Shown one piece after another: positions 45,911-54,977 of a stretch of 64,000 bases of DNA. Positions within the stretch are counted from its first letter, which is position 1. Every line of letters starts with the position of its first letter. Both the position numbers and the translations under genes were made by a program. The notes below the pieces were generated by a model. That model worked only from the letters and a program-made list of their open reading frames with translations, did not search any database and was not told where the DNA came from. The DNA comes from Chthonobacter albigriseus (GTDB lineage: Bacteria > Pseudomonadota > Alphaproteobacteria > Rhizobiales > Pleomorphomonadaceae). The stretch covers positions 124,001-188,000 of the forward strand of contig NZ_JACDIT010000006.1 in the NCBI RefSeq assembly GCF_013839445.1, given 5' to 3'.

Positions 45911-46450
45911 TCAGATCAGGTTGGGCGTCAGCGCGTTCACGTCGGTGACGCCGACGTCGAGGCCGGCCTGGCTGAACAGCGTGGTGATCTGGCCGCGATG
46001 GTGGGTCTGGTGATTGAAGAGATGGGAGAAGATCGAGCCCAGCGACTTCTTCTGCGTCTCGCCGTTCGCCCGGGTGAACGTGACTAGCACGTCGAAATCG
46101 GCCGCGTCGAGACCGCCGACGTAGGCCTCGATCGCGGCATCGAGGCGCTCCCTGAGGAGGCGAAGCTCGCCGAGGTCGAGGCTGAGGATCTGGTCGAGCG
46201 TCTTCGGCGGCGTGATCGACAGCACGTCGGTGAGCGCCGGCTCGGCCTTGTCGAGCGCGCGCAGTCGCTGCAGCCACATGATGTCGGTGACGGCGAGATG
46301 GTTGAGCGTGCCGATCACCGACTTGAAGAAGGCGCCCCGGTCGGCCGTCAGCTCGCCCGCCGGCAGCTTGGCGGCGGTGTCGTAGACCTTGGCGTTCATC
46401 CACGTGTTGTAGCGCGCCATCAGCCGGCAGTGGTCGAGGAAGGTCGTCAT
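45911..46450 (-). CDS. DinB family protein
   Basis: A 179-residue four-helix-bundle DinB/YfiT-like protein (not the DNA polymerase IV also called DinB). The opening HCRLMARYNTWMNAKVYDTAAKLP, the first metal-ligand His in TLNHLAVTDIMWLQRL, and the second pair in IFSHLFNHQTHHRGQITTLF are all present. Such proteins bind a metal and often act as thiol-dependent S-transferases (bacillithiol, mycothiol or glutathione). It starts the unit with the aldo/keto reductase, fitting stress or xenobiotic handling. Confidence 0.93.
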   Translation of the reverse strand: MTTFLDHCRLMARYNTWMNAKVYDTAAKLPAGELTADRGAFFKSVIGTLNHLAVTDIMWLQRLRALDKAEPALTDVLSITPPKTLDQILSLDLGELRLLRERLDAAIEAYVGGLDAADFDVLVTFTRANGETQKKSLGSIFSHLFNHQTHHRGQITTLFSQAGLDVGVTDVNALTPNLI

Positions 46451-46514
46451 CGGGAACTCCGTGGGAGGGGCGAGGCAAGGCGTCGCCCTGCCTACAACCC
46501 GGATGGCGGCCCGT

Positions 46515-47177
46515 CTAATCAGACTTTTCGATCCGATCGATCAGGCTCTCTACCGCAGGCAGGATGCGCGCGACGATGATGTCGACGCCCTCGGCGGTCG
46601 GATGGATGCCGTCCTGCTGGTTGAGCGCCCGATCTGCAACGACGCCGTCGAGGAAGAAGGGGTAGAGGATCGCCCCATGCGTCGCGGCGAGCTCCGGGTA
46701 GATCCGATTGAACGCTTCGCCGTAGGCCGCGCCCATGTTGGGCGGCGCGAGCATGCCGGCGAGCAGCACCGGCAGCTGCTTGTCCTTCAGCTGCTTGAGG
46801 ATCGCGTCGAGCGCCTTGCGCGTCTCCGCCGGGTCGAGCCCGCGCAGGGCGTCGTTGGCGCCGAGCTCCACGATCACCCCGTCGATCTCAGGCGTCAGCG
46901 ACCAGTTCAGCCGCGCCAGCCCGCCGCCCGCCGTATCGCCGGAAACGCCGGCGTTGACGAGCTTCACGTCGTGGCCCTTGGCCTTCAGCGCCGCCTCCAG
47001 CTTGGCCGGAAACGCGCTGGAGCCCGGCAGCCCGAGGCCGGCGGTCAGGCTGTCGCCGAAGGCGAGGATCGTCACCGGCTCCGCCGCCGCCGGCGACGGC
47101 CCTAAGCCGGAAACGAGGAGCGCCACCAATCCGCCCAGAAAACCCTTGCGTAATCTCGTTACAAATCTCACGGGCAT
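46515..47177 (-). CDS. tesA: exported GDSL esterase/lysophospholipase (TesA/arylesterase)
   Basis: A 220-residue SGNH hydrolase with a signal peptide (LGGLVALLVSGLGPSPAAA, cleavage near residue 33). Blocks: ILAFGDSLTAGLGLP (catalytic Ser), VNAGVSGDTAGGGLARL, VIVELGANDALRG, and DGIHPTAEG with the Asp/His. It hydrolyses acyl thioesters and esters in the periplasm. Divergent from the YbbA/YbbP-like ABC genes, an arrangement widely conserved in proteobacteria. The start at 47177 (MPVRF) has GAGG upstream. Confidence 0.93.
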   Translation of the reverse strand: MPVRFVTRLRKGFLGGLVALLVSGLGPSPAAAEPVTILAFGDSLTAGLGLPGSSAFPAKLEAALKAKGHDVKLVNAGVSGDTAGGGLARLNWSLTPEIDGVIVELGANDALRGLDPAETRKALDAILKQLKDKQLPVLLAGMLAPPNMGAAYGEAFNRIYPELAATHGAILYPFFLDGVVADRALNQQDGIHPTAEGVDIIVARILPAVESLIDRIEKSD

Positions 47178-47276
47178 GTGACCTCGTCTGGAACGGTTTT
47201 GACGATAACCCATATCAGCGCGACGTCAGACGTCCTGCCGACCGGCGGATCATCTTCAGATATAGGGTAGCTCCAG

Positions 47277-47987
47277 GTGGCCAAACCAGCGATAGAGCTC
47301 GATAACGTCGATTTGAGCCTCGGCAGCGGCGCTGCCCGCGTGCATATCCTGAAGCGCATCTCTCTGTCGGTGGCCGGCGGCGAAAGCGTCGGCATCGTCG
47401 GGCCCTCCGGATCCGGCAAGTCCACGCTGCTGATGGTGACGGCCGGCCTGGAGAAGGCCGACAGCGGCACCATCCGCGTCGCCGGGGAAGCCCTGGAGGC
47501 GCTGGACGAGGACGGTCTCGCCCGCTTCCGCGGCCGTTCGGTGGGGATCGTCTTCCAGTCCTTCCACCTGATGCCGACGATGACGGCGCTGGAGAACGTG
47601 GCCGTGCCGCTGGAACTGGCCGGCCGCCGCGACGCCTTCGTACGCGCCGAGGCCGAACTGAAGGCAGTCGGCCTCGGCCACCGCCTCAACCACCACCCCG
47701 CCGAGCTTTCGGGCGGCGAGCAGCAGCGCGTCGCCATCGCGCGGGCGCTCGCCCCGGAGCCGACCATCCTGATCGCCGACGAACCCACCGGAAACCTCGA
47801 CGCGGAAACCGGCGAGGAGATCATCCGCCTGATGTTCGAGGCCCGTGCTCGCCGGGGCGCTACCCTGGTGCTCGTCACACACGACAAGGCGCTGGCCGAA
47901 CGCTGCGACCGGCGCATCACCATGCGCTCCGGCGAAGTCGTGGAGGACGTCCGCACCGGCGTCTCCCGCGCGCCCCTTCCCGTCTGA
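47277..47987 (+). CDS. ABC transporter ATP-binding protein, YbbA/LolD type
   Basis: A 236-residue ATPase with Walker A (VGPSGSGKSTLL), signature LSGGEQQRVAIARALAPEP and Walker B ILIADEPTGNLD. The LolD/MacB-like insert FQSFHLMPTMTALENV is present. GTG start with AGG close upstream. It pairs with the permease 16 bases downstream and is divergent from tesA. Homologous YbbA-YbbP systems are thought to act on lipids or hydrophobic compounds across the envelope; the cargo is not established. Confidence 0.94.
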   Translation: MAKPAIELDNVDLSLGSGAARVHILKRISLSVAGGESVGIVGPSGSGKSTLLMVTAGLEKADSGTIRVAGEALEALDEDGLARFRGRSVGIVFQSFHLMPTMTALENVAVPLELAGRRDAFVRAEAELKAVGLGHRLNHHPAELSGGEQQRVAIARALAPEPTILIADEPTGNLDAETGEEIIRLMFEARARRGATLVLVTHDKALAERCDRRITMRSGEVVEDVRTGVSRAPLPV

Positions 47988-48003
47988 CCGGAGGCCAGGA
48001 CCG

Positions 48004-50577
48004 ATGTCAGCCTTCGTCGCGGGACCGCGGTCCCCTTCTCTCCGATCGGCCTTCGTCTTCGCCGCCCGCGAACTGCGCGGCGGCCTTTCGGGCTTCCGGA
48101 TCTTCGTCGCCTGTATCGCGCTCGGCGTGGCCGCGATCGCCAGCGTCGGCTCCACCACGCGCGGCATTACTGAGGGTATCTCGGCGGAAGGCGGCACGAT
48201 CCTCGGCGGCGACCTCTCCTTCTCGTTGATCCACCGCGAGCCGTCCGCCGAGGAGGCCGCCTTCCTGACCGGCCTCGGCAAGACGTCCGAGATCGCCACG
48301 CTCCGGGCCATGGCCCGCACCGCCGACGGCGAGAACCAGGCGCTGGTCGAGCTGAAGGCCGTGGACGACGCCTATCCCTTGCGCGGGGCGGTGCAGCTCG
48401 ACGAAGGCGGCGCCCTTGCCGACGTGCTGCGGCAGCAGCCGGACGGCAGCTTCGGCATCGCGGTGGACCCGCTGCTCGCCTCCCGCCTGGAAGTCTCCAT
48501 CGGCGACACGCTCCTGATCGGCGAGGCGCGTGCCACCATCGCCGCCACGATCGCCAGCGAACCCGACAAGATCGGCTCCGGCATCGACTTCGGCCCCCGC
48601 GTGATGCTGAGCCGGCAGGCGCTGGACGCCACAGCGCTGATCCAGCCGGGCAGCCTCGTTCGCTACTCCACACGGGTGCTGCTGCCGGGAACCGCTACCG
48701 ACGAGCGCGTCCGCGCCGTCAAGGCTGAAGCCGAGGCGAAGTTTCCCGAGGCCGGCTGGCGTATCGGCAGCCGCGACGACGCTTCGCCGGGTCTGCGCCG
48801 CAACGTGGAGCGCTTCGCCCAGTTCCTGACGCTCGTCGGGCTGACCGCCCTGGTGGTCGGCGGCGTCGGCGTCACCAACGCGGTGAAGTCCTACGTGGAC
48901 CGCAAGCGGGACACCATCGCGACCTTCAAGTCGCTTGGCGCCCCCGGCGGCTTCGTGGTGCTGGTCTACCTCCTGCAGATCGCCGCGATCACCCTGGTCG
49001 GCATCGCCATCGGTCTCGTCGTTGGGCTTCTCGTTCCCTATCTCGGCGGCGGCCTGCTCGCCGACGCGCTGAACCTGCCGATCCGGATCGGCGTCTATCC
49101 CGGCGAACTCGCCCTTGCCGCGCTCTACGGCTTCACCACCGCCTTCGCCTTCGCCATCTTCGCCCTCGGGCGGGCGCACGACGTGCCGGTCTCCGCCCTC
49201 TTCCGCGACCGGGTCGCGCCGGAGCGGCGGCGACCGCGGCTCACCTACCTCGGGCTGACCGTCGCCTCCGTGCTGCTTCTCGCCGGCCTTTCCGTGGCGC
49301 TCGCCTACGACCGCTTCGTCGCGGTGGTGTTCGTCGGCGCGGTAGCGGGCGCCTTCCTGCTCCTCTACGCGGTCGCACTCGGCGTGATGGCGCTGGCGCG
49401 ACGGGCGCCTCCGGTGCGGTCCGCCGAGATGCGGCTGGCCGTCCGCAACATCCACCGGCCGGGCGGGTTGACGGTCTCCGTCGTGCTGTCGCTCGGCCTC
49501 GGCCTCGCCCTCCTGGTGACGCTCGCGCTGATCGACGGCAACCTCCGCCGCCAGCTGGTGGGCGCGCTGCCGGAGCGAGCGCCGAGCTTCTTCTTCCTCG
49601 ACATCCAGTCGGCCGAGGTCGACGCCTTCCAGGCGCTGGTGGAGAAGACCGCGCCGGGCGTCGCCGTCGACCGCGTGCCCATGCTGCGCGGCCGGATGGT
49701 GTCGCTGAACGGCACGCCGGTCGACAAGATCGACGCCCCGAGCGACGCCCGCTGGGCCTTGGAGGGCGAGCGCGGGGTGACCTACGCCGCCGCGCTGCCG
49801 CGCAACTCGACACTGGTTTCCGGCGAATGGTGGCCGGCCGACTACGCCGGCGAGCCGCTGGTCTCCTACGAGGCGGAACTGGCGGACCTGCTCGGCCTCA
49901 AGATCGGCGACAGCGTTACCGTCAACGTGCTCGGCCGCGAGGTGACGGCAAAGATCGCCAACACCCGCAGGGTCGACTGGGAGTCGCTGTCGATCAACTT
50001 CGTGATGGTCTTCTCGCCCAACACCTTCGCCGGCGCGCCGCACACCTTCCTGGCGACCGCCGCCCTGAAGGACGGCGGCACCCGCGCGGAGGAACTGGCG
50101 CTGATGAAGGCGGTGGTGCAGGGCTTCCCGACCGCCACCGCCGTGCGCGTCAAGGACGTGCTGTCGGCCGTCAACGACATCGTCGCCGACCTCGCCGTGG
50201 CGATCCGGGTCGCGGCCAGCGTGGCACTGGTGGCGAGCGTGCTCGTGCTCGCCGGCGCTCTCGCCTCCGGGCACCGCCAGCGGATCTACGACGCGGTGCT
50301 CCTGAAGACCTTCGGCGCGACCCGCCGCCGGGTGCTCGGCGCCTTCGTCGCGGAGTACCTGATGCTCGGCCTCGCCGCCGCGATCTTTGGCGTGGTTGCC
50401 GGGTCCGCCGCCGCCTTTGGCGTGCTTGAGGGGATCATGGACATCCCAGCCGTGCTCGACTGGACCGTCGCGGTGATCGCGGCCGTGGTCGCGCTGCTGC
50501 TGACGGTGGGCTTCGGCCTGCTCGGCACCTGGCGGATCCTCGGCACCAAGGCCGCGCCGGTACTGCGTAACATGTAA
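48004..50577 (+). CDS. FtsX/MacB-type ABC permease, YbbP-like
   Basis: An 857-residue permease with two FtsX modules. The first helix (GFRIFVACIALGVAAIASVGS) is followed by a large periplasmic domain. A first set of three helices lies at about residues 275-400 (FLTLVGLTALVVGGVGVTNAVKSYVDRKRDTIATFKSLGAPG) and two further helix pairs are in the middle. A second periplasmic domain and a C-terminal FtsX module follow (RQRIYDAVLLKTFGATRRRVLGAFVAEYLMLGL). ATG 48004 has GGAGG nearby; an earlier open frame overlaps the ATPase gene and is not used. The complex with the preceding ATPase is a mechanotransmission-type exporter. Confidence 0.94.
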   Translation: MSAFVAGPRSPSLRSAFVFAARELRGGLSGFRIFVACIALGVAAIASVGSTTRGITEGISAEGGTILGGDLSFSLIHREPSAEEAAFLTGLGKTSEIATLRAMARTADGENQALVELKAVDDAYPLRGAVQLDEGGALADVLRQQPDGSFGIAVDPLLASRLEVSIGDTLLIGEARATIAATIASEPDKIGSGIDFGPRVMLSRQALDATALIQPGSLVRYSTRVLLPGTATDERVRAVKAEAEAKFPEAGWRIGSRDDASPGLRRNVERFAQFLTLVGLTALVVGGVGVTNAVKSYVDRKRDTIATFKSLGAPGGFVVLVYLLQIAAITLVGIAIGLVVGLLVPYLGGGLLADALNLPIRIGVYPGELALAALYGFTTAFAFAIFALGRAHDVPVSALFRDRVAPERRRPRLTYLGLTVASVLLLAGLSVALAYDRFVAVVFVGAVAGAFLLLYAVALGVMALARRAPPVRSAEMRLAVRNIHRPGGLTVSVVLSLGLGLALLVTLALIDGNLRRQLVGALPERAPSFFFLDIQSAEVDAFQALVEKTAPGVAVDRVPMLRGRMVSLNGTPVDKIDAPSDARWALEGERGVTYAAALPRNSTLVSGEWWPADYAGEPLVSYEAELADLLGLKIGDSVTVNVLGREVTAKIANTRRVDWESLSINFVMVFSPNTFAGAPHTFLATAALKDGGTRAEELALMKAVVQGFPTATAVRVKDVLSAVNDIVADLAVAIRVAASVALVASVLVLAGALASGHRQRIYDAVLLKTFGATRRRVLGAFVAEYLMLGLAAAIFGVVAGSAAAFGVLEGIMDIPAVLDWTVAVIAAVVALLLTVGFGLLGTWRILGTKAAPVLRNM

Positions 50578-50584
50578 CCGCCGG

Positions 50585-51877
50585 TCAGCTGACCGCGTGG
50601 GCGAGGAGCCCGAGCGCCGCGGCGGTGGTGAGCGTCACCCAGAGCGGGGCCTTGAGGCCGAACACCAGCACGGCGGACACGGCGGAGAGCGCCACCGCCG
50701 TGCCGTCGACGCTGGCGAGCACCGGCAGGTCCAGGTTAAACGGGCCCACGGGCGTACGCGGCACCTCCCGGAACAGCACGTGGAGGGCAAACCAGACCGA
50801 CAGGTTGAGGATCACGCCGACCACCGCCGCGGTCACCGCCGACAGCGCCGCCTTCAGCCGCGGCGAGCGGATGATCGCGTCCACATAGGGCGCGCCGACG
50901 AAGATCCAGAGGAACGACGGCGCGAAGGTGACCCAGCCCGTGACCAGCGCGCCGAGGAGGCCGCCGACGACCGGATCGAGCCCGCCGGCGTTTCGGAAGC
51001 CGGCGAGATAGCCGACGAACACGAGCACGAGGATCAGCGGCCCCGGCGTCGTTTCCGCCATGGCGAGCGCGTCGAGCATCTCGCGGGCGCTGAGCCAGCC
51101 CTCCGTCTCCACCGCCGCCTGCGCCACATAGGCGAGCACCGCGTACGCCCCGCCGAAGGTGACGACGGCCATGGTGGAGAAGAAGGCGCCGAGCCGCGCG
51201 AAGATCCCGTCGAACCCGGTGAGAAGCGCCAGCGCCAGGGGCAGGGCGCCCCACACCGCGACCCAGGTGGCGGCGGTGCGCAGGGTGTGACCGAACCCGG
51301 GCCGGCGCGCCGGCGGCGGGAGGGACACCCCGTTCGCCGCGCCGCCGCGGATGGCGCCGATCACCGCAGCGCCGAGCACGATCAGCGGGAACGGCACGTG
51401 CAGCGCGTAGATCGCCACGAAAGCCGCGGCCGCCAGCCCGTAGGCGAAGCCGGAGCCGAGCGCCCGCCGGGCGATCCGCACCAGCGCCTCCACCACGATG
51501 GCGAGCACGGCCGCCTTCAGACCGTAGAACAGCGCGGCCACCATCGGCACATCGCCGTAGGCGGCATAGACGGCCGCGATGACGGTGATGATGACGAAGC
51601 CGGGCAGCACGAAGAGCAGACCCGCCGCCACCCCGCCGCGCACCCCGTGCAGGTGCCAGCCGACATAGGTGGCGAGCTGCTGCGCCTCAGGTCCGGGCAG
51701 CAGCATGGAAAAGTTGAGCGCGGCGAGGTAGCGCTCCTCGTCGAGCCAGCGCCGCTCCTCCACGATCATCCGATGCATCAGCGCGATCTGGCCGGCCGGT
51801 CCGCCGAAGCCGAGCAGGCCGACCTTGAGGAACACGGAGACGAGGTCGGCGAAGGAGGGGCGGACAGCGATGCTCAT
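50585..51877 (-). CDS. chrA: chromate transporter ChrA (long, two-domain type)
   Basis: A 430-residue membrane protein with two CHR domains. The first begins FLKVGLLGFGGPAGQIALMHRMIVEERRWLDEERYLAALNFSMLLPGPEAQQLATYVGW. The second half repeats the plan with TFGGAYAVLAYVAQAAVETEGWLSAREMLDALAMAETTPGPLILVLVFVGYLAGF. It exports chromate, probably by exchange with sulfate. It lies 72 bases downstream of ccmG on the same strand, but a functional link with cytochrome maturation is not expected. No chrB regulator is nearby. Confidence 0.95.
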   Translation of the reverse strand: MSIAVRPSFADLVSVFLKVGLLGFGGPAGQIALMHRMIVEERRWLDEERYLAALNFSMLLPGPEAQQLATYVGWHLHGVRGGVAAGLLFVLPGFVIITVIAAVYAAYGDVPMVAALFYGLKAAVLAIVVEALVRIARRALGSGFAYGLAAAAFVAIYALHVPFPLIVLGAAVIGAIRGGAANGVSLPPPARRPGFGHTLRTAATWVAVWGALPLALALLTGFDGIFARLGAFFSTMAVVTFGGAYAVLAYVAQAAVETEGWLSAREMLDALAMAETTPGPLILVLVFVGYLAGFRNAGGLDPVVGGLLGALVTGWVTFAPSFLWIFVGAPYVDAIIRSPRLKAALSAVTAAVVGVILNLSVWFALHVLFREVPRTPVGPFNLDLPVLASVDGTAVALSAVSAVLVFGLKAPLWVTLTTAAALGLLAHAVS

Positions 51878-51949
51878 CGGGGGGCGGCCGGCTCCTGTAC
51901 GAAACGGGCGACCCTTATAGCAGCAACATGACGGGGCGATGCGACGGGA

Positions 51950-52558
51950 TCAGCTCGCCGGGGCGGGCGCCTTGCCGAGCGCGGCCTCGATCGCCGGCAT
52001 CAGCCGCTTGGTGAGGCTTTCGGGCGACAGCGGCCCCACGTGCTTGAAGGCGATGGTGCCGTCGGCGGCAACGACGAACGTCTCCGGCACCCCGTAGACG
52101 CCCCAGTCGATGCCCGTCCTGCCGCTGCGGTCCGAGCCGATCGCCGAGAACGGGATGCCGAGCGCGTTGAGGAAGCGCGTGGCGTTGTCCGGGTCGTCCT
52201 TGTAGTCGATCCCGACCAGGGCGAAGCGGCTGTCCTTGGCGAGCTCGATGAGCAGCGGATGCTCGTCCCGGCACGGTCCGCACCAGGAGGCCCACACGTT
52301 GACCACGGACACCTTGCCGAGGAGATCCGCCCGCTTCAGGCCGGGCACCGGCTTGCCGCCGACGGTCAGGCCCTCCACCGGCGGCAGGTCGAACTCCGGC
52401 GCCGGCCGGCCGATCAGCGCGGACGGGATTGCCGAGGGATCGCCGGCGTAGAGTTGCTTGTAGAAGACGCCGGCCAGCACCGCGAAAAGGATCAGCGGCA
52501 TGAAGGCCCAGATCCGGAACCGGCGTGGGGCGGGCGTCGCGTCGTCGGGCGTCGTCAT
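51950..52558 (-). CDS. ccmG: thiol:disulfide interchange protein CcmG/DsbE
   Basis: A 202-residue membrane-anchored thioredoxin-fold protein that reduces apocytochrome c Cys pairs before haem attachment. One N-terminal helix (FMPLILFAVLAGVFYKQL) is followed by the domain with the active-site WASWCGPCRDEHPLL and cis-Pro region VYGVPETFVVAADG. It begins in an ATGA overlap with ccmD, so it is translationally coupled to the ccm genes. Confidence 0.95.
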   Translation of the reverse strand: MTTPDDATPAPRRFRIWAFMPLILFAVLAGVFYKQLYAGDPSAIPSALIGRPAPEFDLPPVEGLTVGGKPVPGLKRADLLGKVSVVNVWASWCGPCRDEHPLLIELAKDSRFALVGIDYKDDPDNATRFLNALGIPFSAIGSDRSGRTGIDWGVYGVPETFVVAADGTIAFKHVGPLSPESLTKRLMPAIEAALGKAPAPAS

Positions 52559-52764
52559 GCGCCGCTCTCCTGGCCGGCGACCGCCGCCGCCTTGGCCGCC
52601 GAGCGACGGCGCACGCCGCGTGCCTCCAGCTCGGCCAGGCGCCGGGTCTGCGTGCGGTGGTCGACGAGGATCCAGACGACCAGAGCCGCCACCGTGAGCG
52701 CCGCGGCGGCATAGGAGACCACGATGAAGCCGGCGTGCGGGCCGAGGCCGAACAGGTTCTCCAT
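52555..52764 (-). CDS. ccmD: heme exporter protein CcmD
   Basis: A 69-residue single-helix protein: MENLFGLGPHAGFIVVSYAAAALTVAALVVWILVDHR then a charged tail with LAELEARGVRRRSA. This is the CcmD plan (aromatic entry, one helix, basic cytoplasmic end). It helps release holo-CcmE from CcmABC. Its start shares a base with the ccmC stop (TGATG), and its end overlaps ccmG by four bases. Confidence 0.92.
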   Translation of the reverse strand: MENLFGLGPHAGFIVVSYAAAALTVAALVVWILVDHRTQTRRLAELEARGVRRRSAAKAAAVAGQESGA

Positions 52765-53498
52765 CAGCGCGCCCCTCCGGCCGCCATCAGCCCGAGCGCC
52801 CGCACGCGGCGGCGCAGGATCTCGTTGCGCATCGCCATCCAGTGCAGCGTGACGAGGAGAGCCGTGAAGGCGAGCGCCATGACGAGCAGAGGCCACAGCA
52901 TCGACGGGTCGATGGTCGGCCCGTCCATCCGGAACACCGACGCCGGCTGGTGCAGCGTGTTCCACCAGTCGACCGAGAACTTGATGATGGGCAGGTTCAC
53001 CGTGCCGACGAGGATCAGCACCGCCGCCGCCCGCGCCGCCCGGGTGGGATCCTCGATCGTGCGCCAGAGGGCGATCAGCCCGAGGTACATGATGAAGAGC
53101 ACCAGCATCGACGTCAGCCGCGCGTCCCACTCCCACCACGTGCCCCACATCGGCTTGCCCCAGAGCGAGCCGGTGAACAGGCAGAGGAAGGCGAACGCCG
53201 CCCCGATCGGCGCGGCCGCCTTGGCCGACACGTCGGCGAGCGGATGCCGCCAGACGAGCGTGCCGATCGCCGAGGCCGCCATCATGCCGTAGGTGAACAT
53301 GGAGAGCCACGCGGCGGGCACGTGGATGTACATGATCATCACGGTCATGCCCTGCTGGTAGTCCTCCGGCGCGCCGGCGACCAGGATGAGCCCCACCGCG
53401 AACAGGAGCACCGTCGCCCCCGCCAGGTAAGGCAGCGCGCGGGTGACGAGACCCATGAAGCGGGTCGGGTTGGCGAGTTCGGTGAGCGTCAGGGCCAT
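52764..53498 (-). CDS. ccmC: heme exporter/ligation protein CcmC
   Basis: A 244-residue six-helix membrane protein that presents haem to CcmE. The Trp-rich periplasmic motif is clear (PMWGTWWEWDARLTSMLVLF), along with the flanking His ligands (MYIHVPAAWLSM and WWNTLHQPASVF). Full length for the family. It is preceded by a 115-base gap after ccmB, larger than other gaps in the cluster, so a secondary promoter there is possible. Confidence 0.96.
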   Translation of the reverse strand: MALTLTELANPTRFMGLVTRALPYLAGATVLLFAVGLILVAGAPEDYQQGMTVMIMYIHVPAAWLSMFTYGMMAASAIGTLVWRHPLADVSAKAAAPIGAAFAFLCLFTGSLWGKPMWGTWWEWDARLTSMLVLFIMYLGLIALWRTIEDPTRAARAAAVLILVGTVNLPIIKFSVDWWNTLHQPASVFRMDGPTIDPSMLWPLLVMALAFTALLVTLHWMAMRNEILRRRVRALGLMAAGGAR

Positions 53499-53613
53499 GC
53501 GCTTCTCTAATCCGGGCCGGGTTTCCGCGCAATGTAGGGACGCGCGGCCCGCCTTTCCACGTCAGATGAGCGCGGCGGACCGTCGCCGTCCTTGATCGAG
53601 CGCATGGCCGCGC

Positions 53614-54282
53614 TCAATCGAGCCCGCCGCGCAGCGCCGCCGCCGCCGCGATCGGCCCCACCACGCCCGCCATCAGCGACACGGCGGCGAGCAGCAGGAA
53701 CGGCGTGAAGAAGCCGGCGGGATCGAGGAGCACGCTCGTCGAGGCGGCGACGCCGAAGATCAGCACCGGGATCGCGAAGGGCAGGATCAGGATGGGCACC
53801 AGGAGCCCGCCGCGCCTGAGCGACACCGTCAGCGCCGCACCGATCGCGCCGAGGAAGGTCAGCGCCGGCGTGCCGACGAGCAGCGTCAACACCGTCGTGC
53901 CGATGGTGGCCGGCGGCATGGCGAGGAACAGCGAGAACAGCGGCGCAGCGATCACCAGCGGCAGGCCGGTTGCGGTCCAGTGGGCGAGCACCTTGACGAT
54001 GACGACCAGCTCCAGCATCCGCCCCGACCCGACGATGAGGTCGAGCGCCCCGTCCTCCCGGTCCGCCTCGAACAGCCGGTCGAGCCCAAGCAGCGTGGAA
54101 AGCAGCGCCCCGATCCACAGGACAGCCGGCCCGAGACGCGACAGGAGGTTGAGGTCCGGCCCGACCGCGAAGGGGATCGTCGTCACCACGATGAGGAAGA
54201 ACAGGACGCCCATCAGCGCCCCGCCGCCGACGCGCACCGCGATCCGGAGTTCGCGCAGGAACAGGCTGCGATAGGCGTTCAT
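53614..54282 (-). CDS. ccmB: heme exporter protein CcmB
   Basis: A 222-residue six-helix ABC permease partner of CcmA. The opening SLFLRELRIAVRVGGGALMGVLFFLIVVTTIPFAVGPD and GLDRLFEADREDGALDLIVGS are diagnostic. Its ATG overlaps the stop of the uracil-DNA-glycosylase-like gene (ATGA). In relatives ccmB directly follows ccmA; here they are 0.7 kb apart because of the inserted gene. Confidence 0.95.
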   Translation of the reverse strand: MNAYRSLFLRELRIAVRVGGGALMGVLFFLIVVTTIPFAVGPDLNLLSRLGPAVLWIGALLSTLLGLDRLFEADREDGALDLIVGSGRMLELVVIVKVLAHWTATGLPLVIAAPLFSLFLAMPPATIGTTVLTLLVGTPALTFLGAIGAALTVSLRRGGLLVPILILPFAIPVLIFGVAASTSVLLDPAGFFTPFLLLAAVSLMAGVVGPIAAAAALRGGLD

Positions 54283-54977
54283 GGGAGCTCAACACCCGGT
54301 TTTTGACCATTGAGAACTGCAGCGACAAAAGGGGCCGGGTCCGCTGATGGTGACAACCAGTTTGCTCTGCCGGGATGGGTGAGACCGAAAACGAATCTGC
54401 CGGAGCACGTCTGCCACGCATAACTGGCCCATCGTCGGCGGTTCCGTTCCTTGTAAATGCCGATCGGAGCACCGCAGCCAAGCTTGCTTGCCACGACCTG
54501 CCCAGTCTCCACGCCGAAGCAGACTACCGCTCTCGGGCTCAATTGCTCGATCATCGCGACATGAAAAGGCCAGCACAGGTCGATCAGCTGACGATCATAG
54601 GCCTCACCGAGGTCAGCAACTTGGCGCGAACGGACAAACACCAAGTTCGAAGCGGGAGCATCTCTTAGGTCGAGCCCGATCCGGTCGAAGAGGTGTTGTA
54701 TACGGCGTTGAAGTCGTGCCTGTCCTGTCGCCTGCAATCCCCAGGATTCATCCAGAAAGGCAGACCACCGCTCAGGCCGCCTTTCGGCGAGATACCTGAT
54801 GTCTTCGCCGATTGTCTCACCGGACTGAAGAACCGGATCACCGCCCGGGTTGCGACCAAGGAGGTAGACCGTTCCGGGCTGCGAGTACGCAGAAGGGCCG
54901 CTGTAAAACACCTTCCCGCTCAAGGGACGGAGTTCAGCTGGAATAGCATCGCTGATCGCCCGATGGAGAGCTTTCAT
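54279..54977 (-). CDS. uracil-DNA-glycosylase-superfamily-like protein inserted between ccmA and ccmB
   Basis: A 232-residue protein with a UDG-superfamily look: GTVYLLGRNPGGDP (motif A-like), ASNLVFVRSRQ, RAVVCFGVETGQVVASKLG, and a late HPGRANW resembling the HPS motif B. The catalytic assignment is by resemblance only, since the classic acidic residue after motif A is not clear. It overlaps ccmA by four bases at its start (ATGA) and ccmB by four at its end, so it is translated as part of the ccm operon. Base composition is visibly less GC-rich than its neighbours, consistent with transfer. It has no known role in cytochrome maturation. Confidence 0.72.
   Translation of the reverse strand: MKALHRAISDAIPAELRPLSGKVFYSGPSAYSQPGTVYLLGRNPGGDPVLQSGETIGEDIRYLAERRPERWSAFLDESWGLQATGQARLQRRIQHLFDRIGLDLRDAPASNLVFVRSRQVADLGEAYDRQLIDLCWPFHVAMIEQLSPRAVVCFGVETGQVVASKLGCGAPIGIYKERNRRRWASYAWQTCSGRFVFGLTHPGRANWLSPSADPAPFVAAVLNGQKPGVELP

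Noticed and set aside
45888-46478. Upstream in-frame extension of the aldo/keto reductase
   Set aside because: It overlaps the well-supported DinB gene and has no family similarity before MQQRRLGRTD.
48007-50274. A 755-codon open frame antisense to the FtsX-type permease gene
   Set aside because: No signal, domain or ribosome binding support; the sense frame is a clear permease.
50585-51877. chrA as evidence of a mobile metal-resistance island
   Set aside because: No transposase, integrase, chrB or other resistance genes are near, and composition matches the surroundings.
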